Both the position numbers and the translations under genes were made by a program. A stretch of DNA of 64,000 nucleotides from Halodesulfurarchaeum sp. HSR-GB (GTDB taxonomy: Archaea > Halobacteriota > Halobacteria > Halobacteriales > Halobacteriaceae): the NCBI RefSeq assembly GCF_031432215.1, contig NZ_JAVKGN010000001.1, positions 620,001 through 684,000 of the forward strand. The letters run 5' to 3'. The notes under the pieces are model-generated. The model saw only the letters and a program-made list of their open reading frames with translations. It ran no database searches and was not told where the DNA came from. Numbering within the stretch: the stretch's first letter is position 1; every line of letters starts with the position of its first letter. This document shows positions 51,681-60,793 of this stretch, piece by piece.

Positions 51681-52460
51681 TCAATGTTCGCGCTCGTGAA
51701 CCCAGAATTCCTCCGCGACGGTCGTTTCCTTCTTGAAAATCGGGACCTCGTCCTTGATCCGGTTGATGCCCGCCTCCACGGCCTCGAAGGCCTGGCCGCG
51801 GTGGCCGGCCAGCACGACGACGAAGACGATGTCCTCGCCGCGCTCGATCCGCCCGACCCGATGGTGCATCGCGACCTCGTAGACCCCATCCCAGTCGGTC
51901 AACTCGGCTTCGATCTCGGCCATGCGGGTCTCGGCGACGCCCTCGTACTTCTCGAAGGTCAGCGATTCGGTCGGATCGTCTTCGGGGTCTTCTTTTGCTC
52001 TGACTCGCCCGGTGAAGGTCGCGATTGCCCCCGAGAGTTCGGCTCTGGGGGAAGCCTTCACTTGTGCGATCAGGCTGTCAAGCGTCTCGATCGGTTCGCC
52101 CGCCTCGGCAGTCGAGACGACGGCGTCCAGATCGAGGGCCTGTGGTGACTCCGCGAGCATGGCTGGCTCCTCGATGTCGGCTGTCCCGACGGCGATCTGT
52201 GGGACTGCTGCGTCCGGGAAATCGACGAGCAGACCGTAATCGTGGGCCGTCGCCACCTTCGACAGCGCGCTTTCGGCGTCGAGGCCCTCGCCCCGGGCGG
52301 CCCAGCCGTCCTCGCCGACCTCGTAGACGGTTCGCTCGGCCGTCGACTCGCCGGGCCGAACGACACCGACCGAGCCCTCGGCTTCCAGACGGTCCAGCAC
52401 CGGTTCGAGGACGCTGTCGGGGGACGTTTCCGGCCCCGTGACGATCCCCAGTGGGTACAT
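51681..52460 (-). CDS. moaE: Molybdopterin synthase catalytic subunit MoaE with N-terminal MobB-like domain
   Basis: 259 residues. N-terminal part (about 1-110, VTGPETSPDSVLEPVLDRLE) is a MobB-like remnant without a complete P-loop; the C-terminal part (about 125-259) is MoaE with GAIATFTGRVR, MHHRVGRIERGEDIVFVVVL and FKKETTVAEEFWV, including the conserved catalytic Lys. MoaE takes sulfur from MoaD-type proteins to make molybdopterin, and in Haloferax it is the main SAMP1 conjugate. Start MYPLGIVTG. Divergent from pyrH. Confidence 0.92.
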   Translation of the reverse strand: MYPLGIVTGPETSPDSVLEPVLDRLEAEGSVGVVRPGESTAERTVYEVGEDGWAARGEGLDAESALSKVATAHDYGLLVDFPDAAVPQIAVGTADIEEPAMLAESPQALDLDAVVSTAEAGEPIETLDSLIAQVKASPRAELSGAIATFTGRVRAKEDPEDDPTESLTFEKYEGVAETRMAEIEAELTDWDGVYEVAMHHRVGRIERGEDIVFVVVLAGHRGQAFEAVEAGINRIKDEVPIFKKETTVAEEFWVHEREH

Positions 52461-52520
52461 ATCTCCACGCAGGGGCGGGCGCGGTTTGTAGGTGTCGTAC
52501 GCGGCGGTGGGGATACCAAT

Positions 52521-52529
52521 CCTTAAGAC
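52521..52529 (+). promoter_or_regulatory. TATA box of pyrH
   Basis: CCTTAAGAC ends 23 nt before the ATG at 52553. Confidence 0.55.
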
Positions 52530-52552
52530 CGCTACCGGGTTAGCAGGGCTCA

Positions 52553-53266
52553 ATGAGGGTGGTGGTTTCTATCGGCGGCAGCGTTCTCGCACCCGACCTC
52601 GACGAGTCGGTCGTGCAGGGGCACGCTGACGCCATCGAACAACTGGACGCGACCGGGATCGACCTCGGCGTGGTCGTGGGTGGCGGGTCGGTCGCCCGCG
52701 AGTACATCGAGGCCGCACGAAACCTCGGAGAAAACGAGATCGCGCTGGACGACATCGGGATCGGGGTCACCCGGCTCAACGCCAGGTTGCTCATCGCGGC
52801 GCTTGAGGATATCGCCGCGCCGGCCCCGATCGAGAGCTATCAGGGCGGCCTGGAAGCGATGCGACGGGGGGACGTGCCCGTGCTGGGTGGGGTCACCCCC
52901 GGCCAGACGACCGACGCCGTCTCGGCGGCGCTCGCGGAGTACGTCGAGGCCGATCTCCTGGTCTATGCCACGAGCGTGCCGGGCGTGTTCACCGCCGACC
53001 CGGACGAGGACGAGACGGCCCGGCACATCGAGGCCATGACGCCCCAGGAACTAATCGACGTGATCGTCGACACCGAACTCGTCGCCGGGAGTTCGGCCCC
53101 GGTCGACCTGCTGGCGGCCAAACTAATCGAGCGCTCCGGGATGCGAACTATCGTGCTCGACGGGACCGACCCCGATCGCATCGTCGATGCGGTACTCCGT
53201 GGGGACCACGACGGCACCGACGTGACGGCCGACGGCACGCGAACCATGCTCCCCGAGTGGCAGTGA
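52553..53266 (+). CDS. pyrH: UMP kinase
   Basis: 237 residues, amino-acid kinase fold of the archaeal type (MRVVVSIGGSVLAPD, VVVGGGSVAREYI, VLGGVTPGQTTDAVSAALAE). Phosphorylates UMP to UDP. Its TGA overlaps the lysS ATG by one base, so the two are coupled. Confidence 0.95.
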   Translation: MRVVVSIGGSVLAPDLDESVVQGHADAIEQLDATGIDLGVVVGGGSVAREYIEAARNLGENEIALDDIGIGVTRLNARLLIAALEDIAAPAPIESYQGGLEAMRRGDVPVLGGVTPGQTTDAVSAALAEYVEADLLVYATSVPGVFTADPDEDETARHIEAMTPQELIDVIVDTELVAGSSAPVDLLAAKLIERSGMRTIVLDGTDPDRIVDAVLRGDHDGTDVTADGTRTMLPEWQ

Positions 53267-54936
53267 TGTCCGACGAGCAATCCTTTATGCCCGACGAGAC
53301 AGACCCCTACGTCCTCGACTCGGTGGACTCCCGGCGGGTCTTCTGGGCCGATACGGTTGCGGACCTGATCGAGGCCAGAGAGCCGACCGATCCCATCGTC
53401 ATCAAGGGCGGTATCTCGCCCTCGGGGGTCCCACACTTCGGGAACATGAACGAGATCGTTCGGGGCTACTTCGTCGCCGAGGTGCTCCGGGAGCGAGGGT
53501 ATACGGTCAGACAGATATTCACCAGCGACGACCGGGATCCGCTTCGCAAACTCCCGCGGAAACTGGCCGCTCTCGACGGGGAGATCGTCGATCTGGGCGC
53601 CGTCGATGCCGGGGCGCTCGGCCGGAACCTGGGCAAGCCATACACCGACATCCCCGACCCCTTCGGCTGCTGTGACTCCTACGGTGCACACTTCGCGAGC
53701 CTCGTCGAGCAGTCGGCGGCGGCACTCGACATCCCGGTGGAGATGATCTCGAACACCGAACAATACGAGGACGGGGCCTTCGAGACTGCCACGCGAACGG
53801 TTCTCGAACGGGCCGACGAGGCTCGCGAGTTGCTCGCGGCCTACCAGGACAAAGTCGACGCGGAGTATGTCCCGTTCAATCCGATCTGTGAGAACTGTGG
53901 TCAGATTACCGAGACCGTGACGGACGTCGACCTGGATGCGGGTACGGTCTCGTACCGATGTACAGATATGGAGGCCGGCGACCAGGTCATCGAGGGCTGT
54001 GGACACGAGGGCACGACCTCGCTCCGAAATGGAAAACTCCCCTGGCGGTTCGAGTGGCCGGCCCAGTGGCAACTGCTGGGGGTGGACCACGAGCCCTTCG
54101 GCAAGGACCACGCCGAGGGCTCCTGGCCCAGCGGCGCGGAGATCTCCCGCGCGATCTTCGACCACCAGCCGCCGGTGCCGATGGTCTACGAGTGGTTCAC
54201 CCTCGACGGCGCGCCCTTCTCCTCCTCGGCGGGCAACGTCATCCTCGTCTCGGAGGTCCTGGAGTTTCTGGAAGTCCCGGTGGTCAAGTACTTCTTCAGC
54301 AAGGACCCCCGGAAGGCCCGGGACTTCTCGATCGAACACGCCGACCAGCTGGTCGCGGAGTTCGACCGCCTGGAGGCGATCTACTTCGACGAGATCGAGG
54401 ACGCAAGCGAGGACGAACGAAAGCGGGCCGAGCGGGTCTACCCCTTCCTCGTGGACTCGATCCGCCCCGAGCGGATCCGGATCCCCTTCTCCTTCGCTGC
54501 GGTCCTCGGCATGACCGAGGACGAGGAGCTTCGGGCGGAGATCGCCAGGCGGGAGGGCCACATCCCCGAGAACGCCCCCGAGTGGGCGATCGAGGCGGCC
54601 CTCGACCGCGTCGAGCGAGCCCGGGAGTGGGCCCGTCGGACTGACAACGCCTTCAACTACGACCTCAAGCGGGCCTCGATGCCCGAAGTCGAGATCGACG
54701 AGCCGACGGCGGCGGCCCTGGACGACCTCGCGGATTTCATCGAGGCGGGGGCCAGCCCCGAGGAGATCCAGGGCGAGATCTACGAGACGGCTCGCCGACA
54801 CGACATCGAGGTTGGGGACTTTTTCGCCACGGGGTATCGACTCTTCTTCGACCAGCCCGAGGGTCCGAAACTCGGCACCTTCCTCGGGAAACTCGACGAG
54901 CCCTTTGTGCTGGCACGTCTGCGCCGGGAGCGCTAG
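53266..54936 (+). CDS. lysS: Lysyl-tRNA synthetase, class I
   Basis: 556 residues. Class I LysRS, the archaeal form: HIGH-like SGVPHFGNMNE, the KMSKS-equivalent FSSSAGN (about 313-319) and zinc-type CENCGQI plus GCGHE. Charges tRNA-Lys. The ATG at 53266 overlaps the pyrH stop; a second Met at codon 8 is possible. The TAG stop at 54934-54936 shares CTAG with the inferred stop of the convergent gene. Confidence 0.95.
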   Translation: MSDEQSFMPDETDPYVLDSVDSRRVFWADTVADLIEAREPTDPIVIKGGISPSGVPHFGNMNEIVRGYFVAEVLRERGYTVRQIFTSDDRDPLRKLPRKLAALDGEIVDLGAVDAGALGRNLGKPYTDIPDPFGCCDSYGAHFASLVEQSAAALDIPVEMISNTEQYEDGAFETATRTVLERADEARELLAAYQDKVDAEYVPFNPICENCGQITETVTDVDLDAGTVSYRCTDMEAGDQVIEGCGHEGTTSLRNGKLPWRFEWPAQWQLLGVDHEPFGKDHAEGSWPSGAEISRAIFDHQPPVPMVYEWFTLDGAPFSSSAGNVILVSEVLEFLEVPVVKYFFSKDPRKARDFSIEHADQLVAEFDRLEAIYFDEIEDASEDERKRAERVYPFLVDSIRPERIRIPFSFAAVLGMTEDEELRAEIARREGHIPENAPEWAIEAALDRVERAREWARRTDNAFNYDLKRASMPEVEIDEPTAAALDDLADFIEAGASPEEIQGEIYETARRHDIEVGDFFATGYRLFFDQPEGPKLGTFLGKLDEPFVLARLRRER

Positions 54937-55554
54937 GGGCGGTCTGCCTCCCTCCCCGTAGAGCCCAGTGGTCACGACGATCCGCAGCCCCTCGGTCACC
55001 GAGAGCTCCGTCGCGATGACCTTCGAGCGGGCCACGATGGTGAGATAGCCGCCCATCGGGTTCGGGCTCATCGGGATGTAGACGTCCACGTACGCCGACT
55101 CCGGAAGCCGGGTCGAGAGCCGATCTGGGGTCTCGTCGGTCACGAATCCGAGCGTGTAGACTCCCTTCCGTGGCCACTCGACGAGGACGACCCGCTCGAA
55201 CTGGTCGCCGTGTTTCAACAGGGCCGTCGAGGCTTCACGCGTCGGCGAGTAGATGGTGCGGACGATCGGGATCCGCTCCATCACGTGATCGAACTGGACG
55301 ACCAACTCGTCGCCGGTCCCCCGTCGAAACGCGATTCCGAGTCCGGTGATGACTCCCACGAGCAAGATCAGGGCCACGGCGTTCTCGACGAACCCGGTCT
55401 CGCCGGGCCAGAGCGCGAGCAGGGGCTCGATCGCGGAGACGAGCCAGCCAAAGAGGACGGACAGCACGAGCCAGGTGACCACGAGCGGGGCCACGACGAC
55501 CACGCCGCTCACGAACCCGGTTCGAAGCGTCCGCAGTAGGTCCTGCCCGTTCAC
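54933..55554 (-). CDS. DUF502 family membrane protein with apparent 3' frameshift
   Basis: About 206 residues. Two N-terminal membrane helices (about 10-38 and 57-77) and a soluble DUF502 domain (MERIPIVRTIYSPTREA, MSPNPMGGYLTIVARSK, VTEGLRIVVTTG). As written, the frame does not stop and runs antisense through lysS. Skipping one base in the G-rich tract at 54946-54960 would give an ending GLYGEEADRP and a TAG within CTAG (54933-54936) shared with lysS. This suggests an indel from sequencing error or a recent mutation. Family function is unknown. Confidence 0.8.
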
Positions 55555-55638
55555 GGTAGCCTATTTTCACCCCGGGCCCAAATAGCTCGCCCGGGCACCC
55601 AACCCGAACGCCTAACCCGTTTCGGGACGGCTCTCCCG

Positions 55639-57408
55639 ATGATGAATCCCTGGTCCTGGGTCCTCGGCGGCCTGCTGGCCTACTGGCTGGCGCTCTCTCT
55701 GCTCCGCTCCCGAGACTGGTTCCCGGAGTTTATCGGCGTGACGGGCCCGATACTGACTGTCCACACGAAACGAGGCCGTGACCTGCTCGACCGCCTGGCG
55801 AGTCCCCGTCGGCTCTGGCGGGTCTGGGCGAACATGGGACTTGGGTTCGCACTGGTGATCCTCGTCGGGTCATTCCTGCTGTTGCTCGCGAACGCGGTCC
55901 AGGTCCTCCGGAACCCGCCACAGCCAACCGCGGTCAACCAGCCACAGAACTTCCTGGTCATCCCGGGCGTGAACGACTTCCTCCCGCTCGCGGTGGCCCC
56001 GGAGATCCTCTTTGGCCTCTTCATCGGCATGCTGGTCCACGAGGGCGGGCACGGCATCCTCTCCCGGGTCGAGGGCATCGACGTCGAATCCATGGGCGTG
56101 GTGCTGCTCGCGATCCTCCCGATCGGGGCCTTCGTGGAACCCGAAGAGGAGAGTGTCGAGGCCGCCGATCGAGGGAGCCAGGCCCGGATGTTCGCCGCCG
56201 GCGTGACGAACAACTTCCTGCTGACCGCGATCGCTTTCGCCATCCTCTTCGGGCCGGTCGTGGGCTCGATCGGTGTCGCACCGGGCGCGGCGGTCGGTGG
56301 GGTCTTCCCCGGTTCGCCGGCCGCCCAGGCGGGCATCGACGCCGGCGACCGGATCGTCGCGGTCGGCGAGCAACCCGTCGAACAGAACGCCGACCTCGAG
56401 GAGACGCTGGTTGCCTCGGGCGCCGACCGGGTGACGCTGACCCTCGGAGACGGAACCGAGACCAGCGTCCGCCGGTCGGTACTGGTCACTGGTGTCGCGG
56501 ACGAGTCGCCCTTCGCGTCGCTTGGAACCAATACGACCATCACGGCGGTGAACGGGACGCCAGTCCAGACCGAAGCTGACCTCCGGGCCGCGGTGGCGAA
56601 CGAGACGGTTGTGACACTGGATACGGCCGGGGGTGACCGCGTGACGGGACCAGCAGGGGCGCTCGTCACCGTCGTCCCGGACGGGCCGGCGGCGTCGGAT
56701 GGGCTACCGACGGAGACCCCTATCGTCGTCACTGAGATCGGCGGGCAACGGGTTGCCTCTCAGACACAGTTGAACGCCGTGCTGGACGGGTTTGACGAGG
56801 GTGAGACCGTCTCGGTGAGGACCTACCAGAACGGGGCGGCCGAGACGACCGACGTGAAACTGGGCGCCCAGGACGGCACGAGTTACCTCGGCGTGCAGGT
56901 CTATCGGGGGATCAGCGGCCTCGTCGTCTCGGACTTCGGGACGACACTCTACCCCGCCCAGACCTACCTCGATATGGCCGGTGGTGAGGCCACGGGGCCG
57001 GGTATCGTGGGCTTCCTCCGGGGGATCGGCGTGAGCCTGCTGCTCCCGCTGATCGGGAGCGTGGGCCTGACCGGTCTGGAGTACAACTTCGCCGGATTCG
57101 TCGGGTGGAACCTGGGCTTTTTCACCGTCGAGGGACCGCTTGCGCCGCTGGGGGGTGGCGTGTTCGTCCTCGCGAACGTCCTCTTCTGGACGGGCTGGAT
57201 CAACCTCAACCTGGGCTTTTTCAACTGCATTCCGGCCTTCCCCCTGGACGGCGGGCACCTCTTGCGCATGATTGCCGAGGCGGTGGTCTCCAGGCTCCCG
57301 ATCGAGGACCGCCAGGTCGCGGTCCGGGCGATCACCACGTCGGTCGGTCTGACGATGCTGCTTGCCCTGCTCTTGATGCTGTTCGGGCCACAGTTACTCG
57401 GTGGCTGA
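55639..57408 (+). CDS. Site-2-protease-like M50 metallopeptidase with PDZ domain
   Basis: 589 residues with about six to eight membrane helices. Zinc site HEGGH (134-138) in the membrane; third ligand in NCIPAFPLDGGHLL (about 535-548). Between them lies a PDZ domain (about 205-285, PGSPAAQAGIDAGDRIVAVG) and a second PDZ-like segment (about 345-420). It cleaves membrane-bound regulators within the bilayer. Substrate unknown. Stop TGA directly abuts TCA of the next gene. Confidence 0.93.
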   Translation: MMNPWSWVLGGLLAYWLALSLLRSRDWFPEFIGVTGPILTVHTKRGRDLLDRLASPRRLWRVWANMGLGFALVILVGSFLLLLANAVQVLRNPPQPTAVNQPQNFLVIPGVNDFLPLAVAPEILFGLFIGMLVHEGGHGILSRVEGIDVESMGVVLLAILPIGAFVEPEEESVEAADRGSQARMFAAGVTNNFLLTAIAFAILFGPVVGSIGVAPGAAVGGVFPGSPAAQAGIDAGDRIVAVGEQPVEQNADLEETLVASGADRVTLTLGDGTETSVRRSVLVTGVADESPFASLGTNTTITAVNGTPVQTEADLRAAVANETVVTLDTAGGDRVTGPAGALVTVVPDGPAASDGLPTETPIVVTEIGGQRVASQTQLNAVLDGFDEGETVSVRTYQNGAAETTDVKLGAQDGTSYLGVQVYRGISGLVVSDFGTTLYPAQTYLDMAGGEATGPGIVGFLRGIGVSLLLPLIGSVGLTGLEYNFAGFVGWNLGFFTVEGPLAPLGGGVFVLANVLFWTGWINLNLGFFNCIPAFPLDGGHLLRMIAEAVVSRLPIEDRQVAVRAITTSVGLTMLLALLLMLFGPQLLGG

Positions 57409-57603
57409 TCAGATCGAGAATCGGACCCAGACGTCGTGGCCTTCCTGACAGGTCAGCAACCGCGTTTTCGAGTCCGCCGTCGTGGTCGGCTTACCGCCCT
57501 GGCTCACCTCGAGGACCTCGCTCTCCCGTGGCACGCCGACCCTGATCTCGCTTTCACAGGACGGACACTGAACGTACTCGACGCCCATGCCAGGGAGTTC
57601 CAT
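57409..57603 (-). CDS. Small zinc-ribbon-like protein
   Basis: 64 residues. One CxxC (VQCPSCESEI) and a distal Cys-x3-His (LTCQEGHDVWVRF) could bind zinc in a small beta-ribbon. No clear family. Convergent with the M50 gene with no gap. The Met at codon 6 is an alternative start. Confidence 0.7.
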   Translation of the reverse strand: MELPGMGVEYVQCPSCESEIRVGVPRESEVLEVSQGGKPTTTADSKTRLLTCQEGHDVWVRFSI

Positions 57604-57746
57604 GGCAGTCGGGAAAACGATGTCGCCTCCGGGTGTTTATTTCGGTGCCGCCTGTAGGGCCCCGTGCATGCTGGGACCAGGGACCGCAACGCGCCGTGCA
57701 GCTGGCACTCGGTGGCCGTCCCCTGTGGGCGGTCGGGAGGGCTAAC

Positions 57747-59330
57747 ATGGGGGAGACGCCTGCGGACGAACGCATCGCGGAGCTCTCCGTCGAGGAGGAA
57801 CTGCACCTCAAGGAGGACGCCATGGACGCCGCGCCGGTCGGTATCTCGATCTCCGATCCGTCGCTCCCGGACAACCCGCTCATCTACGTCAACGACCAGT
57901 TTACCGAGACCACCGGCTACGAGCGCACGGAGATCCTGGGCACGAACTGCCGATTCCTGCAGGGCCCGGAGACGGACATGGACCGGGTGGCGAAGATGGC
58001 CGAGGCGGTGACCGAACAGAAACAGGTTGCCGTCGAACTCAAGAACTACCGGAAGGACGGCGAACTGTTCTGGAACCGCGTCGAGATCGCCCCGATTTAC
58101 GACGAGAGCGGCGACGTGGCGTATTACGTGGGCTATCAGGCCGACGTCACCGACCGCAAGGAGGCCGAACTCGCACTCGCGGCCGAACGGCAGACCCTGG
58201 ATCACGTCCTTTCCCGGGTTACCTCGCTGGTGCCGGACATCGCTGAGACGATCGTCGACTCGGACACCAGGGAGGACCTGGAGGCCTCGATCGCCGAGCG
58301 TTTCGCGACCGTGCCGGATCTCACCGCGGCCTGGGTCGGCCGCTACAACCCCTCGACCGGGCTGTTGCGTCCTGTCGCGGGTGACAATCGTCCCACGGAG
58401 CCACTCGGGGCCGCCGACGTCACCGGACTCGCCGCCGCGATCGACTCCGGAACCGTCGAAGTGCTCACGGACTCCACGGGCCTGTTCGCCGGGATGGAGC
58501 CCCCTGCCGCCACGGCGCTCGTTCCACTTCGCTACCGCGACAGCGTCTACGGCCTGCTCGCGGTCGCGACGGCCGAGGCGGACGTGTTCGACGAGCGGGA
58601 GACTGTCGTTCTGGAGGCCATCGGCCAGTCCGCCGGGGCCGCGATCAACGCCCTCGAACGGGTGAGTCTCTCCGCCGGGGAGTCGGTCATCGAGGTCCGA
58701 CTGGAGGTCGCCGATCCGACCATGCCGCTGGTCGAACTCGCCGACTCGCTCTCGGGCGAGGTGACCGCCGACGGCCAGGCCACCATCTCGGACGGCCAGC
58801 CGACGCTCCTGCTCACTGTCTCGGACGTCCCCTCCTCATCGGTCGCCGAGCAGGTCAAGCGAACCGGCGATCTGAAACTGGTCGCCGGGAGCGAATCGGG
58901 GACTGTCCTGGAGTGGACCGTCCCTCCGGGGCCGTTCGCCCGCTCGATCGTCCAGGACGCCGTCCGGCTCGAACACCTCTCGGCGACCCCGTCGAGCGTA
59001 CGCCTCACCTTCGCGGCCGCCTCCGAGCACATGGGCAACACCGTCGTCGGACGCTTCCGGGACGGCTATGACGGGGTCGAACTGCTGGCCTTCCACGAGG
59101 TCGCGGACCGCGACCAATCGGCGGAGAGCTTTCGTGACCATGTGACCGACGATCTCACCGATCGGCAGCTCGAAGCCCTGCAGAAGGCCTACGTCAGTGG
59201 CTTCTTCGAGTGGCCGCGGGCAGTCGAGGGCGAGTCCCTGGCCGCGGCGATGGACATTCACCCCTCGACCTTCCACCAGCATCTCCGGGCCGCCGAGCGC
59301 AAGCTCATCAGCGCGTACTTCGAGGGCTGA
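57747..59330 (+). CDS. LOV-PAS / GAF / Bat-type HTH transcription regulator
   Basis: 527 residues. PAS domain (about 25-145) with the LOV signature GTNCRFLQ (C68) that forms a flavin adduct in blue-light sensors; then a GAF domain (about 165-330), a Bat/HalX-like middle domain, and a C-terminal HTH_10 (about 470-527, [20 protein letters not shown] ... [14 protein letters not shown]). This is the bacterio-opsin activator arrangement. The PAS has the Cys, Arg and Gln of photoactive LOV, so light or redox sensing is plausible but unproven. Target genes unknown. Confidence 0.88.
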   Translation: MGETPADERIAELSVEEELHLKEDAMDAAPVGISISDPSLPDNPLIYVNDQFTETTGYERTEILGTNCRFLQGPETDMDRVAKMAEAVTEQKQVAVELKNYRKDGELFWNRVEIAPIYDESGDVAYYVGYQADVTDRKEAELALAAERQTLDHVLSRVTSLVPDIAETIVDSDTREDLEASIAERFATVPDLTAAWVGRYNPSTGLLRPVAGDNRPTEPLGAADVTGLAAAIDSGTVEVLTDSTGLFAGMEPPAATALVPLRYRDSVYGLLAVATAEADVFDERETVVLEAIGQSAGAAINALERVSLSAGESVIEVRLEVADPTMPLVELADSLSGEVTADGQATISDGQPTLLLTVSDVPSSSVAEQVKRTGDLKLVAGSESGTVLEWTVPPGPFARSIVQDAVRLEHLSATPSSVRLTFAAASEHMGNTVVGRFRDGYDGVELLAFHEVADRDQSAESFRDHVTDDLTDRQLEALQKAYVSGFFEWPRAVEGESLAAAMDIHPSTFHQHLRAAERKLISAYFEG

Positions 59331-59356
59331 ACTCGGATTTTCGCGGACCTGGGCAT

Positions 59357-59365
59357 AGTTTATTA
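59357..59365 (+). promoter_or_regulatory. TATA box of the aIF1 gene
   Basis: AGTTTATTA ends 24 nt before the ATG at 59390, supporting that start. Confidence 0.6.
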
Positions 59366-59389
59366 CCGTGGCTCGGGAACACAGACAGT

Positions 59390-59695
59390 ATGGCGGAGGT
59401 CTGCCCGACGTGCGGGCTCCCCGAAGAGCTCTGTGTCTGTGAGGACGTGGCAAAAGAGTCCCAGCAACTGTCCGTGCACATCGAGACCCGACAGTACGGC
59501 AAGGAGATGACTGTTATCGAGGGATTCGATGAAAACGACGTGGACGTGGGCTCGCTTTCGAGTACACTCAAGTCCAAGCTCGCCTGCGGAGGGACCGTCA
59601 AGGACGGGGCCATCGAACTCCAGGGCAATCATCTGAACCGCATCGAATCGATCCTCGAAGACGAGGGCTTCAGCATCGGGTCGATCGAGCGCTGA
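59390..59695 (+). CDS. Translation initiation factor aIF1 (SUI1)
   Basis: 101 residues. SUI1 domain: [40 protein letters not shown]-terminal Cys pair clusters (C5-x2-C8, C15-x-C17) suggest a zinc knuckle, as in archaeal aIF1. It improves start-codon selection on the 30S subunit. Stop TGA abuts TCA of the following gene. Confidence 0.93.
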   Translation: MAEVCPTCGLPEELCVCEDVAKESQQLSVHIETRQYGKEMTVIEGFDENDVDVGSLSSTLKSKLACGGTVKDGAIELQGNHLNRIESILEDEGFSIGSIER

Positions 59696-60409
59696 TCAGC
59701 GTTTCTTTACTGTGGCCCCGTGGGCCTGTATCTCAGTGCCGATCGTCTCCCAGAGTTCCGCGTTCGCGTCGCTGGCGCTGAAAAACCGGATCGAGCCGCT
59801 CTCGTAGAACCCCACCGAGACTGCCGATCCCGCCCGCTCGAACGTCGTTCCGAGATAGGAGATGTCCCCCGCGTAGTCGGCGATGTACGAATCGGCCTGG
59901 GAATCCTCGGGGATCGCCATTCGATAGCTGCCCGTGGCCTGCTCGTCGATCGCCAGATTGCGAACCTGGAGTGAGCTGACCGAGACGTCCCAGTCGGTTT
60001 CGGTGGCGGCGTCGTAGACGCCCGCCAGGTCCAACCCTAACTGAACCGGGGGTTGCCCCAGGTCGATCCGTTGCTGGATTGCCGACGCGACCGCCCTGGT
60101 GTCTCGGCCGTTCGAGAACACTTCGAGGCGCTGTCGGTCGAAGTCCAGCCGGAAGGGAATCGACTCGACGGTCTGGACTTCTTCATCGACCAACTCTCCC
60201 GTGTCGGTGTCGTAGGACTGGATCTCGATGGGCCGGGATCGCAGGAGTCGGGCCGTGACCCGGTCGGATTCGACGCCTTCGATCTCGAAGCCCGTGGCCC
60301 CGTCCGCGCCGAACGCCGCTTTGCCCAGGGTGTCTGTGACCGCCTTGAACTGACTGTCGTCGATGCCGATCGTCGCGAGGTTGACGGTGAACGGCCCGGA
60401 ATCGAGCAT
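59696..60409 (-). CDS. Haloarchaeal protein of unknown function
   Basis: 237 residues, acidic and soluble, alternating strands (MLDSGPFTVNLATIGIDD ... GFEIEGVESDRVTARLL; LDLAGVYDAATETDWDVSVS). No Cys, no membrane helix, no signal; a two-subdomain beta-rich fold is likely. Its codon use is normal for the genome. I do not recognise it. It is convergent with the aIF1 gene and precedes the tRNA-Gly repeat region. Confidence 0.6.
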   Translation of the reverse strand: MLDSGPFTVNLATIGIDDSQFKAVTDTLGKAAFGADGATGFEIEGVESDRVTARLLRSRPIEIQSYDTDTGELVDEEVQTVESIPFRLDFDRQRLEVFSNGRDTRAVASAIQQRIDLGQPPVQLGLDLAGVYDAATETDWDVSVSSLQVRNLAIDEQATGSYRMAIPEDSQADSYIADYAGDISYLGTTFERAGSAVSVGFYESGSIRFFSASDANAELWETIGTEIQAHGATVKKR

Positions 60410-60515
60410 GTCTGGAGGTCCTGTGGTGACCGAATGAAGGTTTTCCTTCGGGTTGTTGGGTTGTCACGTTCTCCGCGCTCGGCTACATGATTCAATTTGC
60501 GGCCCAGCGTATCAG

Positions 60516-60619
60516 CCAATTCAACAGCCGTTAGCGGTCTTTTTCCCCAAGTTTTTGCGAGGGGCTGCGAAGCAGCCCCTCGGAAAAAGTGGGAATGCGC
60601 CGGCCGGGAATTGAACCCG
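60516..60619. repeat. 104-bp perfect direct repeat, copy A
   Basis: Identical base for base to 60794-60897, 278 bp away. It contains the 69-bp hairpin repeat (60526-60594, loop GAA) plus 24 bp of the tRNA-Gly 3' end (TGCGCCGGCCGGGAATTG and following bases). It mimics a duplicated insertion site. Confidence 0.95.
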
Positions 60620-60662
60620 ATGGCGAATCCTCGCTCGCGCTCGGATTCGCGTGGTTCAATTC
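60606..60662. repeat. Imperfect inverted repeat built from tRNA T-arm sequence
   Basis: GGAATTGAACC and GGTTCAATTCC flank GCGAATCC / GGATTCGC, with a 12-nt loop. The outer arms are the T-arm of tRNA-Gly in both orientations. Confidence 0.75.
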
Positions 60663-60696
60663 CTGCCCTGCTCGTTCGCTCGTAAAACTCGCTCAC

Positions 60697-60783
60697 TGCG
60701 CCGGCCGGGAATTGAACCAGAGGAAGCCGTGCTCACTCACTCCGTTCGTTGCGCGCGCCTTCCAGGGCTCAATTCCCGGCGTT
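60697..60783 (-). repeat. Second tRNA-Gly 3'-end copy with inverted repeat
   Basis: 60697-60718 repeats the 22-nt tRNA-Gly 3' end (101 bp from copy 1). GGGAATTGA near 60707 pairs imperfectly with TCAATTCCC near 60771, with GGAAG/CTTCC inside. The same layout is found beside tRNA-Leu. Confidence 0.75.
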
Positions 60784-60793
60784 GCGATTTCAC

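Noticed and set aside
52963-54930. Extension of the DUF502 frame through lysS
   Set aside because: The extended part is antisense to lysS and has no family similarity; a frameshift near 54950 explains it better.
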